A stretch of 64,000 nt of DNA from Glandiceps talaboti (taxonomy: Eukaryota > Hemichordata > Enteropneusta > Spengelidae). Positions 26,256 to 40,700 of this stretch are shown piece by piece. The number at the start of each line of letters is the position of its first letter. Position 1 is the stretch's first letter. The DNA lies in assembly GCF_964340395.1 (NCBI RefSeq), contig NC_135565.1, forward strand, positions 717,001 through 781,000, in the 5' to 3' direction. The notes under the pieces are model-generated. The model made no database searches and had not been told where the DNA came from. It saw nothing but the letters and a program-made list of their open reading frames with translations. The position numbers and the translations under genes are program-made.

Positions 26256-27744
26256 GATGAATATAATAACGATTGATTGAATGTACAGGGATATAGTAAA
26301 TACCCTCTGTGCTTAGTGACCTGATTAATGAAAAATGTTGACATAACTAATAAATAAATTCAACTAAATACCAGTATATTATAGTTGTGCATTGATGGTA
26401 CATTGATCAGGGTAAAATATACATAGTATCACTTTCACAGGCAACTTTACAAATCTTATTATTGTTATCCTATAAAATGACAAAAAATGTATCTTTTTAT
26501 CTGTTATCAGTGCATATTTACATACATACTTAACACTGAAACATAATTTCAGAGTAGGTAAATATCAAATGAAATCATGTATTTTTAACTCCAAAACATA
26601 CTTATATGATTGTATGTCTATACCAAAATATTGCAATGTGAATAAAAATGGTTAAGTGTTGGAACCTGGATGAGTTGATTTAGAATTCCTTATGGGTGAA
26701 ATGAGTTAATATATGGCAATATTTTATAAATGTACATTAAATTTGAGTGGGAGATATTACATTTAAAGATAAATTTAAGGTGACATATTAAACTATTTAA
26801 TAAATCTTTAATGTGTTATCTGCCACTCAAATTTAATGATGTATCATTTAGTCTGAGTTCACAGATTTGCATGTAAATACAGAACTAGAAGAAATTGGTC
26901 TATAAATCAGGTTGGGTCAGAAAACTAGAAGACATCTGAATTTGAGTCTGTTTTTAGTAATCATGCTACAAGACTTTGATATACCAGGTAATATTACAGA
27001 CACTGCCTATTGCCTAATAGTATCATATTTATACACAAACTAATCATAATATTCAACTGCAGTTATAACATCATAGTTTTAACCATAGAATGTATAAATG
27101 CATGCAATATCAATATTATACAATGCAATACCTTACCTGGCCTGATTGTTTGTTGATGTACGTACAACTAGATCTGGCTGTTTCCAGCTGATGAGTTGAC
27201 AGCTTCAAGCTTCAGCTACATGATCCATGCAGGGTATAAACTAGTTGTTGGGACATTGAATGAATATTCAAAATATTCCATAAATATAACAGGGTGCATT
27301 GACACTAATGATGAAACTCAGTGTAATTTATTCAAGTCAAGCATGGCTATGACAATTGTGCTTTTACACGTATTTTCCCATCACAGTTATCAGCATTTCA
27401 TATTACATTCCTTTTTCCAAATCCCTGGTTTGCAAAGAAGTACAGAGTTCGCGCTGTGGAATCTTTTCATTTTTAGCTATACTTTCCCCTTCTTAAATTA
27501 GTATGAAATTGCATGGTATCCATTTTCTATCCATTCTGACTTTGGAGTCTGTGTTGATGATACATTCATCAGGTCTACAATTTATAAGACAGTTCCTCTT
27601 ACATGTAATTGTTGTATATCTGATTTTCTTTGCAAGTTATTTTGGAAATCAATTACATGAAATTACCTTCCATTCACCCCAAAATCTCCAAGAGTGTATA
27701 CACAGCAGTATTGTTTCACTTCTTGGTTTGGTTGACGTGCGCGT
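26254..27744. other. Intron, unique AT-rich sequence
   Basis: Nearly 1.5 kb without tandem repeats or a recognised element. Two plus-strand open frames of 101 codons (27196-27501) and the start of a longer one (27503) have no recognisable motif and lie antisense to the gene, so I do not call them genes. Confidence 0.55.
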
Positions 27745-28459
27745 GTGTACATTACATTTGTCAAACGATTGTGTAAACTGTCTACTTAAGGTGAGTACAT
27801 TACATTTGTCAAAAGTTTGTGTAAACTGTCTACTTCAGACGTGTACATTACATTTGTCAAACGTTTGTGTAAACTGTCTACTTAAGGTGAGTACATTACA
27901 TTTGTCAAACGTCTGTGTAAACTGTCTACTTCAGACGTGTACATTACATTTGTCAAACGTTTGTGTAAACTGTCTACTTAAGGTGAGTACATTACATTTG
28001 TCAAACGTTTGTGTAAACTGTCTACTTCAGACGTGTACATTACATTTGTCAAACGTTTGTGTAAACTGTCTACTTAAGGTGAGTACATTACATTTGTCAA
28101 ACGTCTGTGTAAACTGTCTACTTCAGACGTGTACATTACATTTGTCAATCGTTTGTGTAAACTGTCTACTTCAGGTGAGTACATTACATTTGTCAAACGT
28201 TTGTGTAAACTGTCTACTTAAGGTGAGTACATTACATTTGTCAAACGTTTGTGTAAACTGTCTACTTCAGACGTGTACATTACATTTGTCAAACGTTTGT
28301 GTAAACTGTCTACTTCAGATGTGTACATTACATTTGTCAAACGTTTGTGTAAACTGTCTACTTCAGGTGAGTACATTACATTTGTCAAACGTTTGTGTAA
28401 ACTGTCTACTTCAGACGTGTACATTACATTTGTCAAACGTCTGTGTAAACTGTCTACTT
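27745..28459. repeat. 48-bp minisatellite array (about 15 copies) with alternating types
   Basis: The unit is GTGTACATTACATTTGTCAA, ACGTTTGTGTAAACTGTCTA, CTTCAGAC. Two unit types alternate, one ending CTTAAGGTGA and one ending CTTCAGACGT, giving a partial 96-bp higher-order repeat. It starts about 270 bp into the intron after exon 28726-28865. The 48-bp period keeps a 319-codon plus-strand frame open, which is an artefact. Confidence 0.97.
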
Positions 28460-28479
28460 TGATTATTCTATGATAGAAG

Positions 28480-28550
28480 ACGCGGTTAATGAGCTGACAG
28501 CTTTTAATCGCAATCTGTCAGTCTTGTTCACTTCCTGATAGAGGGCGCTC
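28480..28550. repeat. Solitary diverged copy of the 67-bp module
   Basis: GAGCTGACAGCTTTTAATCG, CAATCTGTCAGTCTTGTTCA and CTGATAGAGGGCGCT match the module repeated at 7733-8000 in the same orientation, about 20.5 kb away in the same intron. Confidence 0.75.
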
Positions 28551-28725
28551 TTTATGATCACATCACAAATGTTTTTGCTTCTAATAATGTATTCTATTCA
28601 GACTCCCTTCACATCAGATCATACAAACTCTTATTCATACTTTATGAAGTTTATCAGCAATAGATGTCATACACAATGTCTAATGATTAAAAACTGTGAA
28701 ATATGTAAACTGTCTTTTATCTTAC

Positions 28726-28865
28726 CTTGATTCTACAGCTGACATGTACTCGTCATTCAATCTATCTAGATCAACGTCATCAGGTATAGGAGATCCTACC
28801 ATACGTAAATGTGCCAAGATTTCTTGACGGACTCTCTCCTCCAAAACATAAAGAATATGGGCAGC
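28726..28865 (-). CDS. AGBL2/AGBL3-like: CCP2/3-like carboxypeptidase exon, helical segment after the catalytic domain
   Basis: A 140-bp exon on the minus strand, acceptor ATTCTAG before 28865 and donor GTAAG at 28721-28725. It reads AAHILYVLEERVRQEILAHL, RMVGSPIPDDVDLDRLNDEY and MSAVES, then AG, which completes Ser with exon 7426-7492. It follows CDPDNSK of exon 43373-43498. In AGBL2 the same place holds a helical segment with an RQEI motif, then an acidic stretch before ESSTSGSDSS, so position, phase and local sequence agree. This exon is isolated: 21.2 kb of intron lies behind it and 14.5 kb in front, both mostly minisatellite. Confidence 0.93.
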
Positions 28866-28950
28866 CTAGAATAGTCACAAAGACAAATCACATATTCCTC
28901 TGTTACTGTAATAACAAAATGCCAGTAAGATATTGAATGTAAGGTGTAAA

Positions 28951-31900
28951 CACTACAACCTGGGCTATAAAACAGTCTGTCTATACATACTACAACCTGG
29001 GCTATAAAACAGTCTGTCTATACACACTACTACCTGGGTTATAAAACAGTCTGTCTATACACACTACAAACTTGGCTATAAAACAGTCTGTCTATACAGA
29101 CTACTACCTGGGCTATAAAACAGTCAGTCTATACACACTACAACCTGGGCTATAAAACAGTCTGTCTATACACACTACAAACTTGGCTATAAAACAGTCT
29201 GTCTATACACACTACAACCTGGGCTATAAAACAGTCTGTCTATACACACTACAACCTGGGCTATAAAACAGTCTGTCTATACAGACTACAACCTGGGCTA
29301 TAAAACAGTCTGTCTATACATACTACTACCTGGGCTATAAAACAGTCTGTCTATACACACTACAACCTGGGCTATAAAACAGTCTGTCTGTACATACTAC
29401 TACCTGGGCTATAAAACAGTCTGTCTATACATACTACAACCTGGGCTATAAAACAGTCTGTCTATACACACTACAACCTGGGCTATAAAACAGTCTGTCT
29501 ATAAACACTACAAACTGGGCTATAAAACAGTCTGTCTATACAGACTACAACCTGGGCTATAAAACAGTCTGTCTATACATACTACTACCTGGGCTATAAA
29601 ACAGTCTGTCTATACACACTACAAACTGGGCTATAAAACAGTCTGTCTGTACGTACTACTACCTGGGCTATAAAACAGTCTGTCTATACACACTACTACC
29701 TGGGCTATAAAACAGTCTGTCTATACATACTACTACCTGGGCTATAAAACAGTCTGTCTATACACACTACAAACTGGGCTATAAAACAGTCTGTCTATAC
29801 ATACTACAACCTGGGCTATAAAACAGTCTGTCTATACACACTACTACCTGGGCTATAAAACAGTCTGTCTATACACACTACAACCTGGGCTATAATACAG
29901 TCTGTCTATACACACTACAACCTGGGCTATAAAACAGTCTGTCTATACACACTACAACCTGGGCTATAATACAGTCTGTCTATACACACTACAACCTGGG
30001 CTATAAAACAGTCTGTCTGTACACACTACAACCTGGGCTATAAAACAGTCTGTCTGTACACACTACTACCTGGGCTATAAAACAGTCTGTCTATACATAC
30101 TACTACCTGGGCTATAAAACAGTCTGTCTATACACACTACAAACTGGGCTATAAAACAGTCTGTCTATACATACTACTACCTGGGCTATAAAACAGTCTG
30201 TCTATACATACTACTACGTGGGCTATAAAACAGTCTGTCTGTACATACTACTACGTGGGCTATAAAACAGTCTGTCTGTACACACTACTACCTGGGCTAT
30301 AAAACAGTCTGTCTATACATACTACTACCTGGGGTATAAAACAGTCTGTCTATACAGACTACTACCTGGGCTATAAAACAGTCTGTCTATACACACTACA
30401 AACTGGGCTATAAAACAGTCTGTCTGTACATACTACTACCTGGGTTATAAAACAGTCTGTCTATACATACTACAACCTGGGTTATAAAACAGTCTGTCCG
30501 TACATACTACAACCTGGGCTATAAAACAGTCTGTCTATACACACTACAAACTGGGCTATAAAACAGTCTGTCTGTACATACTACTACGTGGGCTATAAAA
30601 CAGTCTGTCTATACACACTACTACCTGGGGTATAAAACAGTCTGTCTATACAGACTACTACCTGGGCTATAAAACAGTCTGTCTATACACACTAAAACCT
30701 GGGCTATAAAACAGTCTGTCTATACATACTACTACCTGGGCTATAAAACAGTCTGTCTATACATACTACTACCTGGGCTATAAAACAGTCTGTCTATACA
30801 CACTACAACCTGGGCTATAAACAGTCTGTCTATACACACTACAACCTGGGCTATAAAACAGTCTGTCTGTACATACTACAACCTGGGCTATAAAACAGTC
30901 TGTCTGTACATACTACTACCTGGGCTATAAAACAGTCTGTCTGTACATACTACTACCTGGGCTATAAAACAGTCTGTCTATACATACTACTACCTGGGCT
31001 ATAAAACAGTCTGTCTGTACACACTACAACCTGGGTTATAAAACAGTCTGTCTATACAGACTACTACCTGGGCTATAAAACAGTCTGTCTATACACACTA
31101 CAACCTGGGCTATAAAACAGTCTGTCTATACATACTACTACCTGGGCTATAAAACAGTCTGTCTATACATACTACTTCCTGGGCTATAAAACAGTCTGTC
31201 TATACACACTACAACCTGGGTTATAAAACAGTCTGTCTGTACATACTACTACCTGGGCTATAAAACAGTCTGTCTATACATACTACAACCTGGGCTATAA
31301 AACAGTCTGTCTATACATACTACTACCTGGGCTATAAAACAGTCTGTCTGTACATACTACTACCTGGGGTATGAAACAGTCTGTCTGTACACACTACAAC
31401 CTGGGCTATAAAACAGTCTGTCTGTACATACTACTACCTGGGCTATAAAACAGTCTGTCTATACATACTACAACCTGGGCTATAAAACAGTCTGTCTATA
31501 CATACTACTACCTGGGCTATAAAACAGTCTGTCTGTACATACTACAACCTGGGCTATAAAACAGTCTGTCTATACATACTACAACCTGGGCTATAAAACA
31601 GTCTGTCTATACATACTACAACCTGGGCTATAAAACAGTCTGTCTATACATACTACAACCTGGGCTATAAAACAGTCTGTCTATACATACTACAACCTGG
31701 GCTATAAAACAGTCTGTCTATACATACTACTACCTGGGCTATAAAACAGTCTGTCTGTACACACTACAACCTGGGTTATAAAACAGTCTGTCTATACATA
31801 CTACTACCTGGGCTATAAAACAGTCTGTCTATACATACTACTACCTGGGCTATAAAACAGTCTGTCTGTACATACTACAACCTGGGCTATAAAACAGTCT

Positions 31901-34900
31901 GTCTGTACATACTACAACCTGGGCTATAAAACAGTCTGTCTGTACATACTACTACCTGGGCTATAAAACAGTCTGTCTGTACATACTACTACCTGGGCTA
32001 TAAAACAGTCTGTCTGTACATACTACTACCTGGGCTATAAAACAGTCTGTCTGTACATACTACAACCTGGGCTATAAAACAGTCTGTCTGTACGTACTAC
32101 TAACTGGGCTATAAAACAGTCTGTCTATACATACTACAAACTGGGCTATAAAACAGTCTGTCTATACACACTACAACCTGGGCTATAATACAGTCTGTCT
32201 ATACACACTACAACCTGGGCTATAAAACAGTCTGTCTATACACACTACAACCTGGGCTATAATACAGTCTGTCTATACACACTACAACCTGGGCTATAAA
32301 ACAGTCTGTCTGTACACACTACAACCTGGGCTATAAAACAGTCTGTCTATACATACTACTACCTGGGCTATAAAACAGTCTGTCTGTACACACTACAAAC
32401 TGGGCTATAAAACAGTCTGTCTATACATACTACTACCTGGGCTATAAAACAGTCTGTCTATACACACTACAACCTGGGCTATAAACAGTCTGTCTATACA
32501 CACTACAACCTGGGCTATAAAACAGTCTGTCTGTACATACTACAACCTGGGCTATAAAACAGTCTGTCTGTACATACTACTACCTGGGCTATAAAACAGT
32601 CTGTCTGTACATACTACTACCTGGGCTATAAAACAGTCTGTCTATACACACTACAACCTGGGCTATAAAACAGTCTGTCTGTACATACTACAACCTGGGC
32701 TATAAAACAGTCTGTCTATACATACTACTACCTGGGCTATAAAACAGTCTGTCTATACACACTACAACCTGGGCTATAAAACAGTCTGTCTGTACATACT
32801 ACTACCTGGGCTATAAAACAGTCTGTCTGTACATACTACTACCTGGGCTATAAAACAGTCTGTCTATACATACTACTACCTGGGCTATAAAACAGTCTGT
32901 CTATACAGACTACAACCTGGGCTATAAAACAGTCTGTCTGTACATACTACAACCTGGGCTATAAAACAGTCTGTCTGTACACACTACTACCTGGGCTATA
33001 AAACAGTCTGTCTATACAGACTACAACCTGGGCTATAAAACAGTCTGTCTGTACATACTACAACCTGGGCTATAAAACAGTCTGTCTATACATACTACTA
33101 CCTGGGCTATAAAACAGTCTGTCTATACACACTACTACCTGGGCTATAAAACAGTCTGTCTATACATACTACTACCTGGGCTATAAAACAGTCTGTCTAT
33201 ACACACTACAAACTGGGGTATAAAACAGTCTGTCTGTACATACTACAACCTGGGCTATAAAACAGTCTGTCTATACATACTACTACCTGGGCTATAAAAC
33301 AGTCTGTCTGTACATACTACTACCTGGGTTATAAAACAGTCTGTCTGTACATACTACTACCTGGGCTATAAAACAGTCTGTCTGTACATACTACTACCTG
33401 GGCTATAAAACAGTCTGTCTATACATACTACAACCTGGGCTATAAAACAGTCTGTCTGTACATACTACTACCTGGGCTATAAAACAGTCTGTCTGTACAT
33501 ACTACTACCTGGGCTATAAAACAGTCTGTCTATACATACTACAACCTGGGCTATAAAACAGTCTGTCTATACATACTACAACCTGGGCTATAAAACAGTC
33601 TGTCTATACAGACTACAACCTGGGCTATAAAACAGTCTGTCTATACATACTACTACCTGGGCTATAAAACAGTCTGTCTGTACATACTACAACCTGGGCT
33701 ATAAAACAGTCTGTCTATACAGACTACTACCTGGGCTATAAAACAGTCTGTCTATACATACTACTACCTGGGCTATAAAACAGTCTGTCTATACACACTA
33801 CAACCTGGGCTATAAAACAGTCTGTCTATACATACTACAACCTGGGCTATAAAACAGTCTGTCTGTACACACTACAACCTGGGGTATAAAACAGTCTGTC
33901 TGTACACACTACTACCTGGGCTATAAAACAGTCTGTCTATACATACTACTACCTGGGCTATAAAACAGTCTGTCTATACAGACTACTACCTGGGCTATAA
34001 AACAGTCTGTCTATACACACTACTACCTGGGCTATAAAACAGTCTGTCTGTACACACTACAACCTGGGCTATAAAACAGTCTGTCTGTACACACTACTAC
34101 CTGGGCTATAAAACAGTCTGTCTATACAGACTACAACCTGGGCTATAAAACAGTCTGTCTATACACACTACTACCTGGGCTATAAAACAGTCTGTCTGTA
34201 CACACTACAACCTGGGGTATAAAACAGTCTGTCTGTACATACTACTACTTGGGCTATAAAACAGTCTGTCTGTACATACTACTACCTGGGCTATAAAACA
34301 GTCTGTCTATACAGACTACTACCTGGGCTATAAAACAGTCTGTCTGTACATACTACAACCTGGGCTATAAAACAGTCTGTCTGTACACACTACAACCTGG
34401 GCTATAAAACAGTCTGTCTATACATACTACAACCTGGGCTATAAAACAGTCTGTCTGTACACACTACAACCTGGGCTATAAAACAGTCTGTCTGTACACA
34501 CTACAACCTGGGCTATAAAACAGTCTGTCTGTACACACTACAACCTGGGCTATAAAACAGTCTGTCTATACACACTACAACCTGGGCTATAAAACAGTCT
34601 GTCTATACACACTACAACCTGGGCTATAATACAGTCTGTCTATACACACTACAACCTGGGCTATAAAACAGTCTGTCTGTACATACTACAACCTGGGCTA
34701 TAAAACAGTCTGTCTGTACATACTACAACCTGGGCTATAAAACAGTCTGTCTATACACACTACTACCTGGGCTATAAAACAGTCTGTCTATACATACTAC
34801 AACCTGGGCTATAAAACAGTCTGTCTGTACATACTACAACCTGGGCTATAAAACAGTCTGTCTGTACACACTACAACCTGGGCTATAAAACAGTCTGTCT

Positions 34901-36512
34901 ATACATACTACTACCTGGGCTATAAAACAGTCTGTCTGTACATACTACAACCTGGGCTATAAAACAGTCTGTCTATACACACTACAACCTGGGCTATAAA
35001 ACAGTTTGTCTATACACACTACAACCTGGGCTATAATACAGTCTGTCTATACACACTACAACCTGGGCTATAAAACAGTCTGTCTGTACATACTACTACC
35101 TGGGCTATAAAACAGTCTGTCTATACATACTACTACCTGGGCTATAAAACAGTCTGTCTGTACATACTACAACCTGGGCTATAAAACAGTCTGTCTATAC
35201 ACACTACAACCTGGGCTATAAAACAGTCTGTCTGTACATACTACTACCTGGGCTATAAAACAGTCTGTCTATACATACTACTACCTGGGCTATAAAACAG
35301 TCTGTCTGTACATACTACAACCTGGGCTATAAAACAGTCTGTCTATACACACTACAACCTGGGCTATAAAACAGTCTGTCTATACATACTACTACCTGGG
35401 CTATAAAACAGTCTGTCTATACATACTACAACCTGGGCTATAAAACAGTCTGTCTGTACATACTACTACCTGGGCTATAAAACAGTCTGTCTGTACATAC
35501 TACTACCTGGGCTATAAAACAGTCTGTCTGTACATACTACTACCTGGGCTATAAAACAGTCTGTCTATACATACTACTACCTGGGCTATAAAACAGTCTG
35601 TCTGTACACACTACAAACTGGGCTATAAAACAGTCTGTCTATACATACTACTACCTGGGCTATAAAACAGTCTGTCTATACATACTACAACCTGGGCTAT
35701 AATACAGTCTGTCTATACATACTACTACCTGGGCTATAAAACAGTCTGTCTGTACATACTACTACCTGGGCTATAAAACAGTCTGTCTGTACACACTACA
35801 AACTGGGCTATAAAACAGTCTGTCTATACATACTACTACCTGGGCTATAAAACAGTCTGTCTGTACATACTACTACCTGGGCTATAAAACAGTCTGTCTG
35901 TACACACTACAACCTGGGCTATAAAACAGTCTGTCTGTACACACTACAACCTGGGCTATAAAACAGTCTGTCTATACATACTACTACCTGGGCTATAAAA
36001 CAGTCTGTCTATACATACTACTACCTGGGCTATAAAACAGTCTGTCTATACATACTACTACCTGGGCTATAAAACAGTCTGTCTGTACGTACTACTACCT
36101 GGGCTATAAAACAGTCTGTCTATACATACTACTACCTGGGCTATAAAACAGTCTGTCTATACATACTACAACCTGGGGTATAAAACAGTCTGTCTATACA
36201 TACTACTACCTGGGCTATAAAACAGTCTGTCTATACATACTACTACCTGGGCTATAAAACAGTCTGTCTATACATACTACTACCTGGGCTATAAAACAGT
36301 CTGTCTGTACACACTACAAACTGGGCTATAAAACAGTCTGTCTATACACACTACAACCTGGGGTATAAAACAGTCTGTCTGTACATACTACTACCTGGGC
36401 TATAAAACAGTCTGTCTATACACACTACTACCTGGGCTATAAAACAGTCTGTCTGTACATACCGGGGTACTACAACCTGGGGTATAAAACAGTCTGTCTG
36501 TACATACTACAT
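28951..36512. repeat. 37-bp minisatellite array, about 204 copies
   Basis: The unit is TACATACTACTACCTGGGCT followed by ATAAAACAGTCTGTCTA. Variants are TACATACTACTAC/TACACACTACAAC, GTCTA/GTCTG, and occasional ATAATACAG. It starts about 85 bp upstream of the acceptor of exon 28726-28865 and fills half of the 14.5-kb intron. A few units have lost one A. Near 36460 a unit carries an ACCGGGGTACTACAAC insertion. The period is not a multiple of three, so no long frame survives. Confidence 0.98.
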
Positions 36513-37240
36513 GCATAAGTCCAAGTCATGGAAAGTTGGAAGAAACCCTTGAATATCTGGTGAAGACAGTTTAATATATTCTATCTTTTAAACATGTATT
36601 TAGTAGTTGTTTACAATATGATCAAATTGATGGCCTATGACAGTAATACATGTACAAGTATACTTAGTAAAAGGCAAGCATTACAAAACAATAAACAGGG
36701 GTAAAAAAAAATGACAGGGTTTTTGTGTGAAGTGTATATCAATTATCTATTGTGGAGGATTATGGCTAACAAATTAGTAGCAAGGTTATAGAGGCAAGTG
36801 ACAGACATTCTAAATGTTAGACACTTCTACCCCTTAAAACCTTACAACAATATTGAATTATTGAGTAGGAAAGACAGCTATTTTGAAAGTGTAGTTAAAG
36901 ATCTACATTACTGGAAGTATGACCACAAAGAGGGACATCACGCTGTTTTCATGCACAAACAAATAACAGTCAACAGATACTGGTCATAAAATGACAGATT
37001 GTGAAATCAATGAAATGATAATAATTACCAATGTATAAATGGATGCATGTAAATCAATAGCATATAAGTGTAGAGAATAGAATAATGAACACAGTTACTA
37101 TTTAAATACAATTTATATGTTATCAGACCATTAATGTTCTTCAGTTTGGTAGGCGTAGCTCAAATGACATACACAGGTTATAATGCAAAGCAGTTCAAAC
37201 TTTTTCGCATTCAGCATTTCATCTGTCCTGTTGATGTTCC
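36513..37240. other. Intron, unique AT-rich sequence
   Basis: Between two arrays. The 63-codon plus-strand frame at 36798-36989 shows no motif. No element is recognised before the inverted-repeat element at 37243. Confidence 0.55.
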
Positions 37241-37274
37241 TCATCAGAATGACAAATGCCATACTTACAGCTGA

Positions 37275-37288
37275 CCACTAGAGGGCAG
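37275..37288 (+). promoter_or_regulatory. CTCF-like motif, forward
   Basis: CCACTAGAGGGCAG fits the CTCF core consensus CCASYAGRKGGCAG at every position. CTCF and its motif are conserved across bilaterians. It is part of the left arm of the fold-back MITE and faces the site at 37573-37586. No binding evidence is available from sequence alone. Confidence 0.5.
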
Positions 37289-37572
37289 TATGACCTAGTC
37301 CAATCTACCATCTCTGTAGATTTTGGGGATTGTAGTGTCTGATGTTGATAGCTTCCATTTTTATATCTCCCCACATGATTTCCTGAGAAAGATCAGAGGC
37401 TATCAGATGCTACAATCCCCTGATCAACAGAGACTGCCTAAAGTGTATGGTATGCCATGACAGGATGTCCTCACACATCTGTCAACCTCTTTCACAGATA
37501 GAGTAGGCCAGTGAGGGTGGAGTGACATGATGTAGCTTACGGTCTATGAACATTTACAATTGATTGGTCATA

Positions 37573-37586
37573 CTGCCACCTAGTGG
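37573..37586 (-). promoter_or_regulatory. CTCF-like motif, reverse (convergent partner)
   Basis: On the minus strand CCACTAGGTGGCAG also fits the CTCF core. It differs from the left-arm copy only at AG to GT within the core, both allowed by the consensus. The two motifs point toward each other across about 285 bp. Confidence 0.5.
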
Positions 37587-37739
37587 TCACTATAGTAGTA
37601 GTAACTGTGAAATTTGTCATTCTGTTAAGAATTGTCGACATAGACAGATCAAAGGCTCAATGCTTAAAAAATGACTTTGAACTGCTCCATGCTAGTGTGC
37701 TATAAGCTGGACAGGTACAATATCAACATATACGATGTA

Positions 37740-40700
37740 ATTACTATGACTAACTCAATATGACTTAATACTATAACTAACCCAATATGACTTAATACTA
37801 TGACTAACCCAATATGACTTAATACTATGACTAACCCAATATGACTTAATACTATGACTAACCCAATATGACTTAATACTATGACTAACCCTATATGACT
37901 TAATACTATGACTAACCCAATATGACTTAATACTATGACTAACCCAATATGACTTAATACTATGACTAACCCAATATGAATTAATACTATAACTAACCCA
38001 GTATGACTTAATACTATGACTAACCCAATATGAATTAATACTATGACTAACCCAATATGACTTAATACTATGACTAACCCAGTATGACTTAATACTATGA
38101 CTAACCCAGTATGACTTAATACTATGACTAACCCAATATGACTTAATACTATGACTAACCCAATATGACTTAATACTATGACTAACCCAATATGACTTAA
38201 TACTATGACTAACCCAATATGACTTAATACTATGACTAACCCAATATGACTTAATACTATGACTGACCCAATATGACTTAATACTATGACTAACTCAATA
38301 TGACTTAATACTATGACTAACCCAATATGACTTAATACTATGACTAACCCAATATGACTTAATACTATGACTAACCCAATATGAATTAATACTATGACTA
38401 ACCCAATATGACTTAATACTCTGACTAACCCAATATGACTTAATACTATGACTAACCCAATATGACTTAATATTATGACTAACCCAATATGAATTAATAC
38501 TATGACTAACCCAATATGACTTAATACTATGACTAACCCAATATGACTTAATATTATGACTAACCCAATATGAATTGATACTATGACTAACCCAATATGA
38601 ATTAATACTATGACTAACCCAATATGAATTAATACTATGACTAACCCAGTATGACTTAATACTATGACTAACCCAATATGACTTAATACTATGACTAACC
38701 CAATATGACTTAATACTATGACTAACCCAGTATGACTTAATACTATGACTAACCCAATATGACTTAATACTATGACTAACCCAATATGACTTAATACTAT
38801 GACTAACCCAATATGACTTAATACTATGACTAACCCAGTATGACTTAATACTATGACTAACCCAGTATGACTTAATACTATAACTAACCCAATATGACTT
38901 AATACTATGACTAACCCAATATGACTTAATACTATGACTAACCCAATATGACTTAATACTATGACTAACCCAATATGACTTAATACTATGACTAACCCAA
39001 TATGACTTAATACTATGACTAACCCAGTATGACTTAATACTATAACTAACCCAATATGACTTAATACTATGACTAACCCAATATGACTTAATACTATGAC
39101 TAACCCAATATGACTTAATACTATGACTAACCCAGTATGACTTAATACTATAACTAACCCAATATGACTTAATACTATAACTAACCCAATATGACTTAAT
39201 ATTATGACTAACCCAATATGAATTAATACTATGACTAACCCAGTATGACTTAATACTATGACTAACCCAATATGACTTAATACTATGACTAACCCAATAT
39301 GAATTAATACTATGACTAACCCAGTATGACTTAATACTATGACTAACCCAATATGACTTAATACTATGACTAACCCAGTATGACTTAATAGTATGACTAA
39401 CCCAATATGACTTAATACTATGACTAACCCAGTATGACTTAATACTATAACTAACCCAATATGACTTAATACTATGACTAACCCAGTATGACTTAATACT
39501 ATGACTAACCCAATATGAATTAATACTATGACTAACCCAGTATGACTTAATACTATGACTAACCCAGTATGACTTAATACTATGACTAACCCAATATGAC
39601 TTAATACTATGACTAACCCAGTATGACTTAATACTATGACTAACCCAATATGACTTAATACTATGACTAACCCAATATGACTTAATATTATGACTAACCC
39701 AATATGAATTAATACTATGACTAACCCAATATGAATTAATACTATGACTAACCCAGTATGACTTAATACTATGACTAACCCAATATGACTTAATACTATG
39801 AATAACCCAGTATGACTTAATACTATGACTAACCCAGTATGAATTAATACTATGACTAACCCAATATGACTTAATACTATGACTAACCCAGTATGAATTA
39901 ATACTATGACTAACCCAATATGAATTAATACTATGACTAACCCAGTATGACTTAATACTATCACTAACCCAATATGACTTAATACTATGACTAACCCAAT
40001 ATGACTTAATACTATAACTAACCCAGTATGACTTAATACTATGACTAACCCAATATGAATTAATACTATAACTAACCCAATATGACTTAATACTATGACT
40101 AACCCAATATGACTTAATACTATGACTAACCCAATATGACTTAATACTATGACTAACCCAATATGACTTAATATTATGACTAACCCAGTATGACTTAATA
40201 CTATGACTAACCCAATATGACTTAATACTATGACTAACCCAATATGACTTAATACTATGACTAACCCAATATGACTTAATATTATGACTAACCCAGTATG
40301 ACTTAATACTATAACTAACCCAGTATGACTTAATATTATGACTAACCCAATATGAATTAATACTATGACTAACCCAGTATGACTTAATACTATGACTAAC
40401 CCAGTATGACTTAATACTATGACTAACCCAATATGACTTAATACTATGACTAACCCAGTATGACTTAATACTATGACTAACCCAATATGACTTAATACTA
40501 TGACCAACCCAGTATGACTTAATACTATAACTAACCCAATATGACTTAATACTATGACTAACCCAATATGACTTAATACTATAACTAACCCAGTATGACT
40601 TAATATTATGACTAACCCAATATGAATTAATACTATGACTAACCCAATATGAATTAATACTATGACTAACCCAGTATGACTTAATACTATGACTAACCCA

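Larger units (their letters stand above)
37243..37625. mobile_element. Fold-back MITE, about 380 bp, with inverted arms
   Basis: The left arm reads CAGAATGACAAAT, then GACCACTAGAGGGCAGTATG ACC. The right arm, reverse-complemented, reads CAGAATGACAAAT, then GACCACTAGGTGGCAGTATG ACC. Inner segments also pair: GGGGATTGTAG with CTACAATCCCC, and TGATAGC with GCTATCA. There is no coding capacity. The target duplication could not be identified. It lies between the 37-bp and 27-bp arrays in the intron before exon 28726-28865. Confidence 0.75.

Noticed and set aside
27503-28462. 319-codon plus-strand frame with 16-residue repeats and repeated CTTAAG|GTGAGT donor-like sites
   Set aside because: It is created by the 48-bp array, antisense to the gene, with no splice acceptors or domain. 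The donor-like sites are part of the unit and on the wrong strand.
28951-36512. CRISPR-like array because units are 37 bp and numerous
   Set aside because: There are no spacers; units are contiguous, and the setting is a eukaryotic intron.
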